Shown here in pieces: positions 6,007-13,722 of a stretch of DNA of 41,627 nucleotides. The stretch spans positions 1 to 41,627 of IMG/VR virus record IMGVR_UViG_3300049215_000099; one strand, given 5' to 3'. Within the stretch, counting starts at the first letter, position 1. Each line of letters starts with the position of its first letter. A program made the translations under genes and the position numbers. Origin of the DNA: a virus. The notes beneath the pieces were generated by a model. That model worked only from the letters and a program-made list of their open reading frames with translations. It was not told the DNA's origin and made no database searches.

Positions 6007-6357
6007 ATGGCCCTGGAAAAATTCACAGTGATCTTCTCCGCACAGGACGCCGGCGTACAGCCCTTGGCGAACTGGAAAGCGGGAGAAGTCGTCACCAAGG
6101 CTGGTAGCGCGAGCACCGGCTACATCAATGCCAACCCGGGCACGTTGCTGACCAACGAAGTCCTGGAGGCCAAACTCGTCACCATCGAAGCGGAATCCGC
6201 CGAAGAAGCAGCGGAGGCCGTGAGGATCTTCTACACGGGTGGCCCCACGCTTCCCGGCGCCGGTGCCGCCATGAAACCGCCCTTCACCTCCGGTGGCATG
6301 GTCAACGGCAAGATGCTCGCAGGCAAATCTCCCTCCGAAGTCAACGCGATCCCCTAA
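6007..6357 (+). CDS. AESA-family small protein, member 1
   Basis: A 116-residue protein starting MALEKFTVIFSAQDAG and carrying the core VTIEAESAEEAAEAVRIFY near 59-77. Proteins at 6367, 6706 and 13420 share an N-terminal beta strand (E-x-(F/Y/W)-x-V-x-F/L) followed, after a variable stretch, by V-x-AESA-x-EA. The pattern suggests a small alpha/beta fold. A virion or decoration role is inferred only from its place in the late cluster. Confidence 0.6.
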   Translation: MALEKFTVIFSAQDAGVQPLANWKAGEVVTKAGSASTGYINANPGTLLTNEVLEAKLVTIEAESAEEAAEAVRIFYTGGPTLPGAGAAMKPPFTSGGMVNGKMLAGKSPSEVNAIP

Positions 6358-6366
6358 GGAGTCGAA

Positions 6367-6705
6367 ATGGCCGAAGAAGCATATCTCGTCGCATTTGGCA
6401 CCAAGCAGGCGGGATCGGGGTTCCAGTTCTCCGCGAACTCGCCGGTCCTTAAACCCACGAAAACCGCAGGCAAGGGCTCGAACTCGAAAGCCACGATCGG
6501 CTACGACCTTGAGGAAACCGGGGGCCTTTCCGAAAAGGAGGGCATCCTCGGTGGAGGGGTTGCCGAGTGCAAGCTGATCGAAGTCAAGGCGGAATCCGCT
6601 GCGGAAGCCGTTGAAGCCGTACGGGAATACTTCCCCCAGGAGGCCTACCAGGGCGTCTGTAGGGCGGTCGTCAAACCCAACACCAACTTCAAAGCGGTGA
6701 GCTAG
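6367..6705 (+). CDS. AESA-family small protein, member 2
   Basis: A 112-residue protein starting MAEEAYLVAFGTKQAG with the core IEVKAESAAEAVEAVREYF near 73-91. The start follows AAGGAGTCGAA. The TAG stop at 6703-6705 directly abuts GTG 6706, which opens the next family member in the same frame; readthrough would make a two-domain tandem protein. Confidence 0.6.
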   Translation: MAEEAYLVAFGTKQAGSGFQFSANSPVLKPTKTAGKGSNSKATIGYDLEETGGLSEKEGILGGGVAECKLIEVKAESAAEAVEAVREYFPQEAYQGVCRAVVKPNTNFKAVS

Positions 6706-6963
6706 GTGGCCATCGAAGAATATGTGGTCATCCTGAACAGCCAGGACGAGCCCAGCGCCAAACCGCAACTGACGTGGGTGGGCGCTGCCGCCGGGGCTGA
6801 AATCGCAGAACCCGGGAAAAACAGGCCGGTCAAAACGGCGACGGTGATCCGGGTGCAGGCGGAATCCGCCTCTGAAGCGATCACGGGAGCCAAGCAGTGC
6901 TTCCCCAACGCCGTCAATGGCACGATCTACGGCATCCTCAAAAGCTCGCTGACGACGGGCTGA
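6706..6963 (+). CDS. AESA-family small protein, member 3
   Basis: An 85-residue protein starting with GTG 6706 (then AIEEYVVILNSQDEP), with the core VIRVQAESASEAI near 47-59. It is the shortest member of the family. Its only upstream ribosome-like sequence, GGTGAG, lies inside the previous gene. The large terminase gene begins two bases after its stop. Confidence 0.58.
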   Translation: MAIEEYVVILNSQDEPSAKPQLTWVGAAAGAEIAEPGKNRPVKTATVIRVQAESASEAITGAKQCFPNAVNGTIYGILKSSLTTG

Positions 6964-6964
6964 G

Positions 6965-8491
6965 ATGCTTCAGATAGACCGGGAGGCCATCACAAGGCTT
7001 CCCGAGGCGCAGCGGGACGAGGCGCTGGCTCTCCTTGAGTCTTACGAGTCGGCGCTGCGCAACAACCCGATGATCGGCTACCAGCCGCACCCCAAGCAGG
7101 TGATCTTCCATTCATCGCGCGAGCCGTTGAAGGCCTTCCTCGGGGGAAACAGAAGCGGAAAGACCACGGCGGGAATCCTCGATGACCTGATCCAGTGCGT
7201 CGATAAGGACTGCCTCCCAGAGCATCTGGTCCCCTACAAGCACTGGGAACCGCCGTTTCATTGCAGGGTCATCGTCCCCGACTTCACCTCAACGATGGAG
7301 GGCGTGATCTTCCAGAAGCTCCGCGAATGGGCACCCAAGGGCCAGCTCGTCGGGGATCGCTTCGACAAGGCTTATGAGAAGACGACACGGAAACTCAACT
7401 TCAAGAACGGTTCCACGATCGACTTCCTCACCTTCGAGCAGGACCTCGACAAGTTCGGGGGCGCAGCCAAGCACCGCATTCACTATGACGAGGAGCCACC
7501 GGAAGACATCCGCCGCGAGTCGATGATGCGCCTGATCGACTACGGGGGCGATGAGTTGTTCACGATGACTCCGCTCCACGGCATGAGCTGGATGTTCGAC
7601 AAGATCTGGGAACCGTGGAGCAAAGGCGTCCTTGAGGAGGCGACGCTCGTCCTGGTGGACATGGACGACAACCCCTACCTTGACGAACGGACCAAGAAGC
7701 GCGCACTCGCCGGCCTTACCAAGGAGGAGCGCGAAGCCAGGAAATCCGGGCGCTTCGTCCACTTCCACGGGATGATCTACGACGAGTTCTCCCGCAACTC
7801 CCACATCATCCCAGAGATCAGCGAGGTTCCTCCGGGCACGAGAATCTACGTCGGCATCGACCCGGGCATGAGGCACATGGCCGCCGTGGTCTGGACCTAC
7901 CTGACCACCGAGGACATGCTGGTCCAGTTCGATGAGCTCGCGCTCCAGGGCCACACGGTCGCCCAGGTTGCCGAAGCGATCAAGCTCGTCAACCAGAAGT
8001 GGGGCCAGAAAACGGAGTCAGGGGCGATAGCGAGCCTTCACCCCGACTGGTATGTGATCGATCCGAGCGCGAGGAACGTCGTCCATCAGACCGGGCGCTC
8101 AGACCAGATGGAGTTCACAGACCACGGCATCGTCACGATCCTTGGCCAGAACTCCGTCACGGCGGGGATCAACCGGGTCAAGGAGAGGTTGCAGGCCCAT
8201 CGCTTCCTCATCACCGCCAACTGCCAGCAGACCATCGACCAGTTCCGCAAGTACCGCTGGGCAACTCCCACGAGAACGGAGAACGAGCCCAAGGAGGCTC
8301 CGGTCAAGAAGGACGACCACCTTCTGGATGCGCTCCGCTATGTCGTGGCGAGCAGGCCCTACGCCATAAACGAAACGGTCGAGGAGGCCAAGATGCACCC
8401 ACACGAACGAGCGGCCTATGAAGAGATGACCGGCAAGAACTACAGAAAGAAGCGGATTCCGGCGACGGACATGGGAGGGATCTATGCGTAG
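6965..8491 (+). CDS. terL: Terminase large subunit
   Basis: A 508-residue ATPase-nuclease that pumps DNA into the procapsid. Walker A is GGNRSGKT at residues 60-67. Walker B is RIHYDEEPP with Asp175 and Glu176. The C-terminal RNase H-like nuclease begins with YVGIDPGM (Asp299) and has a late acidic DDHLLDALRY segment near 447-456. Length and motif order are normal for the family. The ATG at 6965 fits the N-terminus before the PHPKQVIFH adenine-binding region. The TAG stop overlaps a small gene in another frame at 8484. Confidence 0.95.
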   Translation: MLQIDREAITRLPEAQRDEALALLESYESALRNNPMIGYQPHPKQVIFHSSREPLKAFLGGNRSGKTTAGILDDLIQCVDKDCLPEHLVPYKHWEPPFHCRVIVPDFTSTMEGVIFQKLREWAPKGQLVGDRFDKAYEKTTRKLNFKNGSTIDFLTFEQDLDKFGGAAKHRIHYDEEPPEDIRRESMMRLIDYGGDELFTMTPLHGMSWMFDKIWEPWSKGVLEEATLVLVDMDDNPYLDERTKKRALAGLTKEEREARKSGRFVHFHGMIYDEFSRNSHIIPEISEVPPGTRIYVGIDPGMRHMAAVVWTYLTTEDMLVQFDELALQGHTVAQVAEAIKLVNQKWGQKTESGAIASLHPDWYVIDPSARNVVHQTGRSDQMEFTDHGIVTILGQNSVTAGINRVKERLQAHRFLITANCQQTIDQFRKYRWATPTRTENEPKEAPVKKDDHLLDALRYVVASRPYAINETVEEAKMHPHERAAYEEMTGKNYRKKRIPATDMGGIYA

Positions 8492-8615
8492 CTGGATCAC
8501 ACACCACTTCGGCACCCGCATCATGCGCTGGCTCTACCCCTCCTCCTCGGGCCGTCCAACCTTCGAATACGTCTCATCCTCAACGAAAGCGAGCCATGAC
8601 CCGTTTGGTGAATGA
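8484..8615 (+). CDS. 43-residue basic protein
   Basis: ATG 8484 follows GGAGGGATCT and overlaps the terminase end. The protein (starting MRSWITHHFGTRIMRW) has a basic amphipathic N-terminus and a polar tail, and runs 20 bases into the next gene. No family recognised; the ribosome site and protein-like composition support it. Confidence 0.5.
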   Translation: MRSWITHHFGTRIMRWLYPSSSGRPTFEYVSSSTKASHDPFGE

Positions 8616-8985
8616 CATCAGAGAAGCGGGCAAGCCGATCCACTGCTCGGCCTGCTTCAACTCCCAGGACATCCGGCACATCGACTTCGACGCCGCCTGC
8701 GACAGGGGCTACGCGAACGAGGAGGCCGTACAGGTCGTGATGGATGACCTGATCCTGTGTGAGAACTGCGTACGCGCCGGCGCAAGGCTGCTCGGCATGG
8801 AGGATGAGGGAGTCAACACCGAGCGAATCTCAGACCTCGAGCGCAAACTGGAGATCAAGGACAAGCTCTACAAACAGGCCTCGACCTACGCGGACAACCT
8901 CGAGGACGCCTTCGAGAGCCGCCCGATGCCAATCCAGATCGACCACCGCAAAAAGCCCCGTAAGCAACTTGAGGAAGTGGCCTGA
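8596..8985 (+). CDS. Zinc-finger plus coiled-coil protein
   Basis: A 129-residue protein. Two CxxC pairs (HCSACFN near 16-22 and LCENCVR near 53-59) form a probable zinc site. A charged coiled coil follows (ERISDLERKLEIKDKLYK, about 76-93), then a basic end. The stop overlaps the next ATG (TGATG). Role unknown; it sits between terminase and tailspike genes. Confidence 0.55.
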   Translation: MTRLVNDIREAGKPIHCSACFNSQDIRHIDFDAACDRGYANEEAVQVVMDDLILCENCVRAGARLLGMEDEGVNTERISDLERKLEIKDKLYKQASTYADNLEDAFESRPMPIQIDHRKKPRKQLEEVA

Positions 8986-9329
8986 TGCCCAGAGGAACCG
9001 CGTTTGACCTCGAAGTCTTCAAGACCCTCAAGGCAACGGAAATCAAAAAAGAAGGCGAAGAAACGGTCACGGTCTGGACCCCGGAAACCGGCAAGCGGTT
9101 CCGTCTGTGCGGGTTTGTGTTCTATGGCTCCACCGAAACGAACCTCTCGCTGCTTGACGAAGGCACGGTGTTCTTCGTGACGGCGTCCGCTGCGAAAATC
9201 GCAGTCCCGATCGTGTTCCCTCAAGGGGGCTACCTCTCGGTGAAAGCCGGGAACAAACTGAAGCTCAACCTTTCAGCGACCAATGCCACCGCGAGCTACA
9301 CTTTCTACGGAGTGGAAGACATCGCATGA
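8985..9329 (+). CDS. Small beta-rich protein
   Basis: A 114-residue protein rich in alternating hydrophobic strands (FRLCGFVFYG, then VPIVFPQGGYLSVKAG). The last third resembles small beta-barrel modules used in phage decoration or fibre-anchor proteins. It is coupled to its neighbours by TGATG and ATGA overlaps. A structural role is inferred. Confidence 0.5.
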   Translation: MPRGTAFDLEVFKTLKATEIKKEGEETVTVWTPETGKRFRLCGFVFYGSTETNLSLLDEGTVFFVTASAAKIAVPIVFPQGGYLSVKAGNKLKLNLSATNATASYTFYGVEDIA

Positions 9330-9695
9330 GCGAGCTTGACGACCTCTTTGAGCGTCTGTTCTCAGACTGGGAGCAGGACCCTGAGGAACGATCAACCCCT
9401 GATGGCCAGAGCCTTCGAGAAGGCTGCTACGGCGATGGAGCTCGAGCGAGCGCTCACGCGGGCCAACAGGGATGCCGCTGCCGAGCTGGACAGGCACGGA
9501 ACCCTCTGCGCCGAGATCGACAGGCTCCAGGCGAAGCTCTCAGACCTTGAAGTCGAGCTGTCGTAGGCAGAACGCCTTCACGAGCAGATCGCCTCAGAGC
9601 GGGTGATCCACCAGCGAGAGCTGTCAAAGGAGGAGTTCGACTCCGCCGGCGAGCAGGAGGCGATAGCCGAGCGCGACTGGACCAAGGGGGTCTGA
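9326..9695 (+). pseudogene. Broken coiled-coil gene (frame change and TAG)
   Basis: The frame from ATG 9326 begins as a plausible acidic protein (MSELDDLFERLFSDWEQDP) but becomes Gly/Arg/Cys-rich after about 9400. From ATG 9402 the +1 frame takes over with coding-like sequence (ELERALTRANRDAAAELDRH) up to TAG 9564-9566, then continues open with similar charged helical residues (AERLHEQIASERVIHQRELS) to TGA 9693-9695, which overlaps the tailspike ATG. Either one gene has a +1 shift and a nonsense codon, or two short genes overlap and the second is read through. Both breaks should be confirmed on reads. Confidence 0.5.
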
Positions 9696-11497
9696 TGCCA
9701 CAGATCGAAGTGATCCGCCCCCTTGAGGTCGGACCAACCGGAGGCTCGGAACTCACGATCACCAACAGGGGATCAAACCCGGTCTACTACGGCGAAGGCC
9801 CAACGGTCTCCTCATCGAACAAGTTGGGAACGCTCAACCAGGGCGAACATCTCACGGTCGCCCAGTCCATTTGGATCGTCGCTGGAAAAACGCCGGCCAT
9901 CGTTGATCTGCGCGAAGTCGAGATCCCGGTGCAGGTCAGCCTTACCGCCGGCGAAGGGATCGTGGTCAACGGCCACGAAATATCAACCTCCCCTTCGGTG
10001 GTAAGCGCCGGAGAATCGGCAATAGGGGTCTTTCCCGCCATTCGATACGGCCTCACCGAAGGTGGTACAGCCGCCGCTAACAAGACGGCAATCGACAATG
10101 CGCTCACGGCGGCCAAAGAAGCGGGCGGTGGAACGGTGGTTCTACCGAGCGAGTGGTCCTTCGTGACCAACGGAGGTCACGTTGTTCCATCGGGTTGTCG
10201 CGTAGTTACACTCGGGCGCAAGGCCGAAGTCCGCAACCGTGGGGCCACCTACTGCTTCAAGCTCATGGGCGCAGAAAGTGGGAGCCGAGGCGGACGCCTT
10301 GAAGGTCTATCGATTGTGGGATCGTCGGGAACCGAATCGGCTGTGGCTAAAGGTATCGGCGTCGAGATCTCCAATGGACAGCAATCGGCGTTCCGCGATG
10401 TGTACGTCTACGGGTTCACGGCTACGGAAGGCATTGGCGTCAACTTCCACATAGCTGCCGGTGCCCCTGAATACGAGTACGTAGAGCAGACCGATCTCGT
10501 TGACTGCGTGGTGGTCAACTGCAAGACGCTCATCAACTTCGTCTCCGACGTCGGAAGCACTAAGTCGTTCGGATACACCCGAACGCGCGGGTTGCAGTTG
10601 CAGACCTACGAAGGGCAGACCGCCATCAAGGTCGTGTCGGGCACGCTCTACAACGCCAACATCGAAGCTAACCTGCACTACGCAGGCAAAAACGGCGTAG
10701 GGCTTGAAGTAGTGAAAGGCGGCATCGTGTGGCAGGGCACGCGCCTGCACATAGTCGGTGAGCGACTGGAATCGGTCACAGGCTGCAAGCGCCTCGTAGT
10801 GAAGGGCGAGTTCCAGGCGAGCGGAAAGTTCTACATTGCCAGTGGGCTGCCTGATGAAAAGTCTGAAGCCGAACAGTGCGGATTCGTTGAGGACCAGCTC
10901 GATCCGGCAGAGATTGAAGCGCTTGGAAACCTCGAAATCGCCTCTGCGGAATTTGGAATGTATTTTCCAAGTGGCACGCAGTTCTGGAAGGTCACGGGAA
11001 AAACGGAAATCAAGGGCATCTCGGGAGCTTATGAAGGCCAGCTAATTACCTTGCAGTTCGCCGAAGCTCTTACTATCGCGGTGTCGGGCAACATTCATCT
11101 CAATGGAGGCGTTGCGAACACCTTTGGTGCAGGGGGCGTGCTGACGGTAGTTGGCCGCAGCGGACAGTGGTATGAGGTAGCGCGATCGGAACTACCCTCT
11201 TCGGTGGTAAGCGGCAGTCCCAGCTTCTATGCGACGGTGGCCGGCGAACCGGGCCAGCTCATCTCAGGGGTCATCACGCGCTCAGCAAACGGCGCGGCTC
11301 TCAAAGCCCCGGTGACGTGGCCCGACGGCGCGACGGGCGAGTACGAAGGCACCGAATCGACGACCGTGGCCGGCGCAATCGACAGCTACACGATCACCCA
11401 CGTGCTCGGCGCCGTCACGCACACCTACACGCAGCCGAAAGTCACGCGCAACGCGGAAGGCGCCGTGACCGAACGACCCGCGATCACCTACGTCTGA
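9695..11497 (+). CDS. Beta-helix tailspike (pectate-lyase superfamily)
   Basis: A 600-residue receptor-binding or depolymerase protein. Residues 1-85 form a small beta domain (SELTITNRGSNPVYYG) that probably anchors it to the virion. Near 130-155 comes NKTAIDNALTAAKEAGGGT plus VVLPSEW, the usual opening of a pectate-lyase-type right-handed beta-helix, then Gly/Asn-rich rungs to about 370. Two or three beta domains follow. Catalytic residues cannot be placed by eye. It lies between terminase and portal, an unusual position for a spike, and its stop overlaps the esterase start. Confidence 0.75.
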   Translation: MPQIEVIRPLEVGPTGGSELTITNRGSNPVYYGEGPTVSSSNKLGTLNQGEHLTVAQSIWIVAGKTPAIVDLREVEIPVQVSLTAGEGIVVNGHEISTSPSVVSAGESAIGVFPAIRYGLTEGGTAAANKTAIDNALTAAKEAGGGTVVLPSEWSFVTNGGHVVPSGCRVVTLGRKAEVRNRGATYCFKLMGAESGSRGGRLEGLSIVGSSGTESAVAKGIGVEISNGQQSAFRDVYVYGFTATEGIGVNFHIAAGAPEYEYVEQTDLVDCVVVNCKTLINFVSDVGSTKSFGYTRTRGLQLQTYEGQTAIKVVSGTLYNANIEANLHYAGKNGVGLEVVKGGIVWQGTRLHIVGERLESVTGCKRLVVKGEFQASGKFYIASGLPDEKSEAEQCGFVEDQLDPAEIEALGNLEIASAEFGMYFPSGTQFWKVTGKTEIKGISGAYEGQLITLQFAEALTIAVSGNIHLNGGVANTFGAGGVLTVVGRSGQWYEVARSELPSSVVSGSPSFYATVAGEPGQLISGVITRSANGAALKAPVTWPDGATGEYEGTESTTVAGAIDSYTITHVLGAVTHTYTQPKVTRNAEGAVTERPAITYV

Positions 11498-13125
11498 TGG
11501 GCCTTCTCGACGCACCGAGCCTTCGCCTCAGCGATCCGCGCGCCGTCGCCGCGCCGCGCCTGGTGACCAGCCCGAAGATCAAGAACATGGTCGGCGCGGG
11601 CGAACTCGGCGAAGGCACGATCAAAGTGAGCGACAGCGGCGCCTCGTCCCTGACGGGGACCTCGCTCACGTTCGGCCCCTCGACGCTACCGATCGTCACG
11701 GGCGTGCGCACGGTGCAGGCCGTGAACAACAAACTCGCCGCGGTGATGCGAGCCCGGATCGGGAAAGGCACGCTGACGAAAGGTAGCCTCACGATCACGG
11801 GCGTCGCGCTGAACCCTGGGAGCGAACTGAATCCCTCGACGTCCGACTACGTGACGGCGGCCGGACTCACGAACGCGATGGCCGTGTCGAGCTACAACGC
11901 CGGCACGAAAACGCTCGTGCTCAGCGGCGCGACGGGAGAAGTCACCGGCGAAGGCGAAGTCGAACTCCTCTTCCACTACATCTGCTGCTTTCAGCCCCTC
12001 CAGGTCTTCGTCGACGGCAACACCAACGCCTTTCAGTTCGTGGTGGCCAACACGGTCGCCAAAGGCGTCTCGGTGCGGATCTGGGTCAACGAGCAGCCGG
12101 TCACGTGGACGCCGCACGTGCTCGAAGAAACGGGCAACCGCGTGGTCAAGGTCACGGGTCTCGGGAGCGAATACAAGCGCATCATGATCGAGCTGATCGG
12201 CAACGGCGCGACGGGCTTCCCCAACATCGCGAGCCTCTACGCCGAAAACCAAACGGACACCTGGTATGCGCCGCAGGTCAAGACCTCGCGCGCCGTGGTC
12301 ATCGGCGACTCGATCTGCTCGGGGATCGGCACCGCGGAAACGGGGACCGACTGCCGCAATCCGTGGTCGGTGCAGATGATGCGCCGCCTCGGGATCTCAG
12401 ACCTCGTCAACCTCGGCTGGCCGAGCACGGGCTTCTCGCCGCCCGGCCCGCAGTATCAGGCGTGCTCTGCTGAGGTGATCGCGCTGAACCCGGCAGTCGT
12501 CGTGATTCAGGGCACGCTGAACGACACCCTCTACCACGAATCGAACGCCGGCGTCTATGACCCGATCATCAAGGCCCACTGTGCCGAACTCCTGAAAGCG
12601 CTACGCGCGGGGCTGCCATCGGCCACGATCGTGATGACGAAGGTGCTCCGCCCCGGCTTCAAATCGGCAGACGAAGCGGTCGGGAAACTCTACGAAGAAG
12701 CGGCCGCCGAAGCGGGCGTGACGATCGTCAACCCCGAAGGCATCATCTCCGGCTCGGGCTGCGCGGCCACGATCGGCTTCGCCGTGACCCCGAACACGTC
12801 GACGGCGACGCTCCATGGCACGACAGAAGTCACCGAAGTGGCCAAACCGGGATTCGTCGGCGGCAACGGCTGTGAAATCTCAGGGACGAACATCAAAGCC
12901 GGGACGACTGTCACGGCCGGCGCCGGCACGGCCACCATCACGATCAGCAACGCCGCCGAAGGCTCGGGAGCGGTCACGCTGACCGCCAGGGCGTTCCCCA
13001 AAAACGACGGGGGCGCCGACGTCGAACGGTGCTGTGACTTCACGCACCCGAACCAGCGCGGCCACGTCACGCTCGGGGCGGGCATGGTGCAGCGAGTCGC
13101 CTCGAGCCTGAGCGTGCTGCCGTGA
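11497..13125 (+). CDS. SGNH-family esterase, virion-associated
   Basis: A 542-residue protein starting at ATG 11497, overlapping the tailspike stop. Residues about 1-260 are beta-rich and repetitive. The SGNH hydrolase follows: VVIGDSICSG with nucleophile Ser272, a glycine near 308 (LGWPSTGF), GTLND at 339-343, and DFTHP with Asp514 and His517. These are blocks I, II, III and V of the fold. About 85 residues (424-508) of Gly/Thr-rich beta sequence are inserted between blocks III and V. It probably removes acetyl groups from host polysaccharide next to the tailspike. GC is higher than in the preceding gene. Confidence 0.8.
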   Translation: MGLLDAPSLRLSDPRAVAAPRLVTSPKIKNMVGAGELGEGTIKVSDSGASSLTGTSLTFGPSTLPIVTGVRTVQAVNNKLAAVMRARIGKGTLTKGSLTITGVALNPGSELNPSTSDYVTAAGLTNAMAVSSYNAGTKTLVLSGATGEVTGEGEVELLFHYICCFQPLQVFVDGNTNAFQFVVANTVAKGVSVRIWVNEQPVTWTPHVLEETGNRVVKVTGLGSEYKRIMIELIGNGATGFPNIASLYAENQTDTWYAPQVKTSRAVVIGDSICSGIGTAETGTDCRNPWSVQMMRRLGISDLVNLGWPSTGFSPPGPQYQACSAEVIALNPAVVVIQGTLNDTLYHESNAGVYDPIIKAHCAELLKALRAGLPSATIVMTKVLRPGFKSADEAVGKLYEEAAAEAGVTIVNPEGIISGSGCAATIGFAVTPNTSTATLHGTTEVTEVAKPGFVGGNGCEISGTNIKAGTTVTAGAGTATITISNAAEGSGAVTLTARAFPKNDGGADVERCCDFTHPNQRGHVTLGAGMVQRVASSLSVLP

Positions 13126-13160
13126 GCGGCTCTACCCCCTATGCGTGACAAGGAGGGCAC

Positions 13161-13430
13161 ATGACCTACATCGCAGGACTTCTCGTCGCCGCCCTCGTGA
13201 TCCAGCACTGGTTTCACGGGAAACAGTTGGACGACCTTCTGGCCGAGACAGGCCATGAGCGCAAACTTCTCCTCGAACGCATCCAGCACCCCACGGTCAG
13301 ACAGGTAGAGCCCGGACCCCAAATCGAATACGACCCGCCGCCGAAGGACTCGGCCGAGCTGGCGCAGGTGGGTCAGATCGTGCCCGATGGCTACTACGTG
13401 GGCGAGAACGGAGATCAGAATGGCGCTTGA
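13161..13430 (+). CDS. N-terminal-anchored membrane protein
   Basis: An 89-residue protein with start ATG 13161 behind AAGGAGGGCAC. Residues 1-16 are hydrophobic (MTYIAGLLVAALVIQ), then comes a charged helix (HERKLLLERIQH) and a proline-rich acidic tail. The layout resembles a one-pass membrane or spanin-like protein, yet it sits before the portal gene, far from the lysis genes. Function unknown. Confidence 0.5.
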   Translation: MTYIAGLLVAALVIQHWFHGKQLDDLLAETGHERKLLLERIQHPTVRQVEPGPQIEYDPPPKDSAELAQVGQIVPDGYYVGENGDQNGA

Positions 13431-13719
13431 AAAATGGACGGTCATCTTCGACTGCCAGTCAGCGGGAACGCTCGACACGGTTCCTGCCTTCGCCGCCGGC
13501 AGCCTCACGGTCGAAGGCCTCAACAAAGCCGCAAGCTACCCAGGCCCGGCCAACGAATCCGCAGGCAACTGGAACCCCGTAATCGCCAAGGTCGCCATCG
13601 TGGAAGCCGAATCAGCAGCCGAAGCCGCCAAAGCCGTCAGGGCCAAGTACGGCGAAACCAACGGCAACGCCAAGGTGCTGACGGCGAAAACGTCGAACGT
13701 GGCCGAAACAAGCATCTAG
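13420..13719 (+). CDS. AESA-family small protein, member 4
   Basis: A 99-residue protein starting MALEKWTVIFDCQSAG, very close to the member at 6007, with the core AIVEAESAAEAAKAVRAKY near 63-81. The start overlaps the end of the previous gene. The TAG stop is followed in frame by one codon and then the portal ATG at 13723. It lies 6.5 kb from the other three members. Confidence 0.62.
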   Translation: MALEKWTVIFDCQSAGTLDTVPAFAAGSLTVEGLNKAASYPGPANESAGNWNPVIAKVAIVEAESAAEAAKAVRAKYGETNGNAKVLTAKTSNVAETSI

Positions 13720-13722
13720 CGC

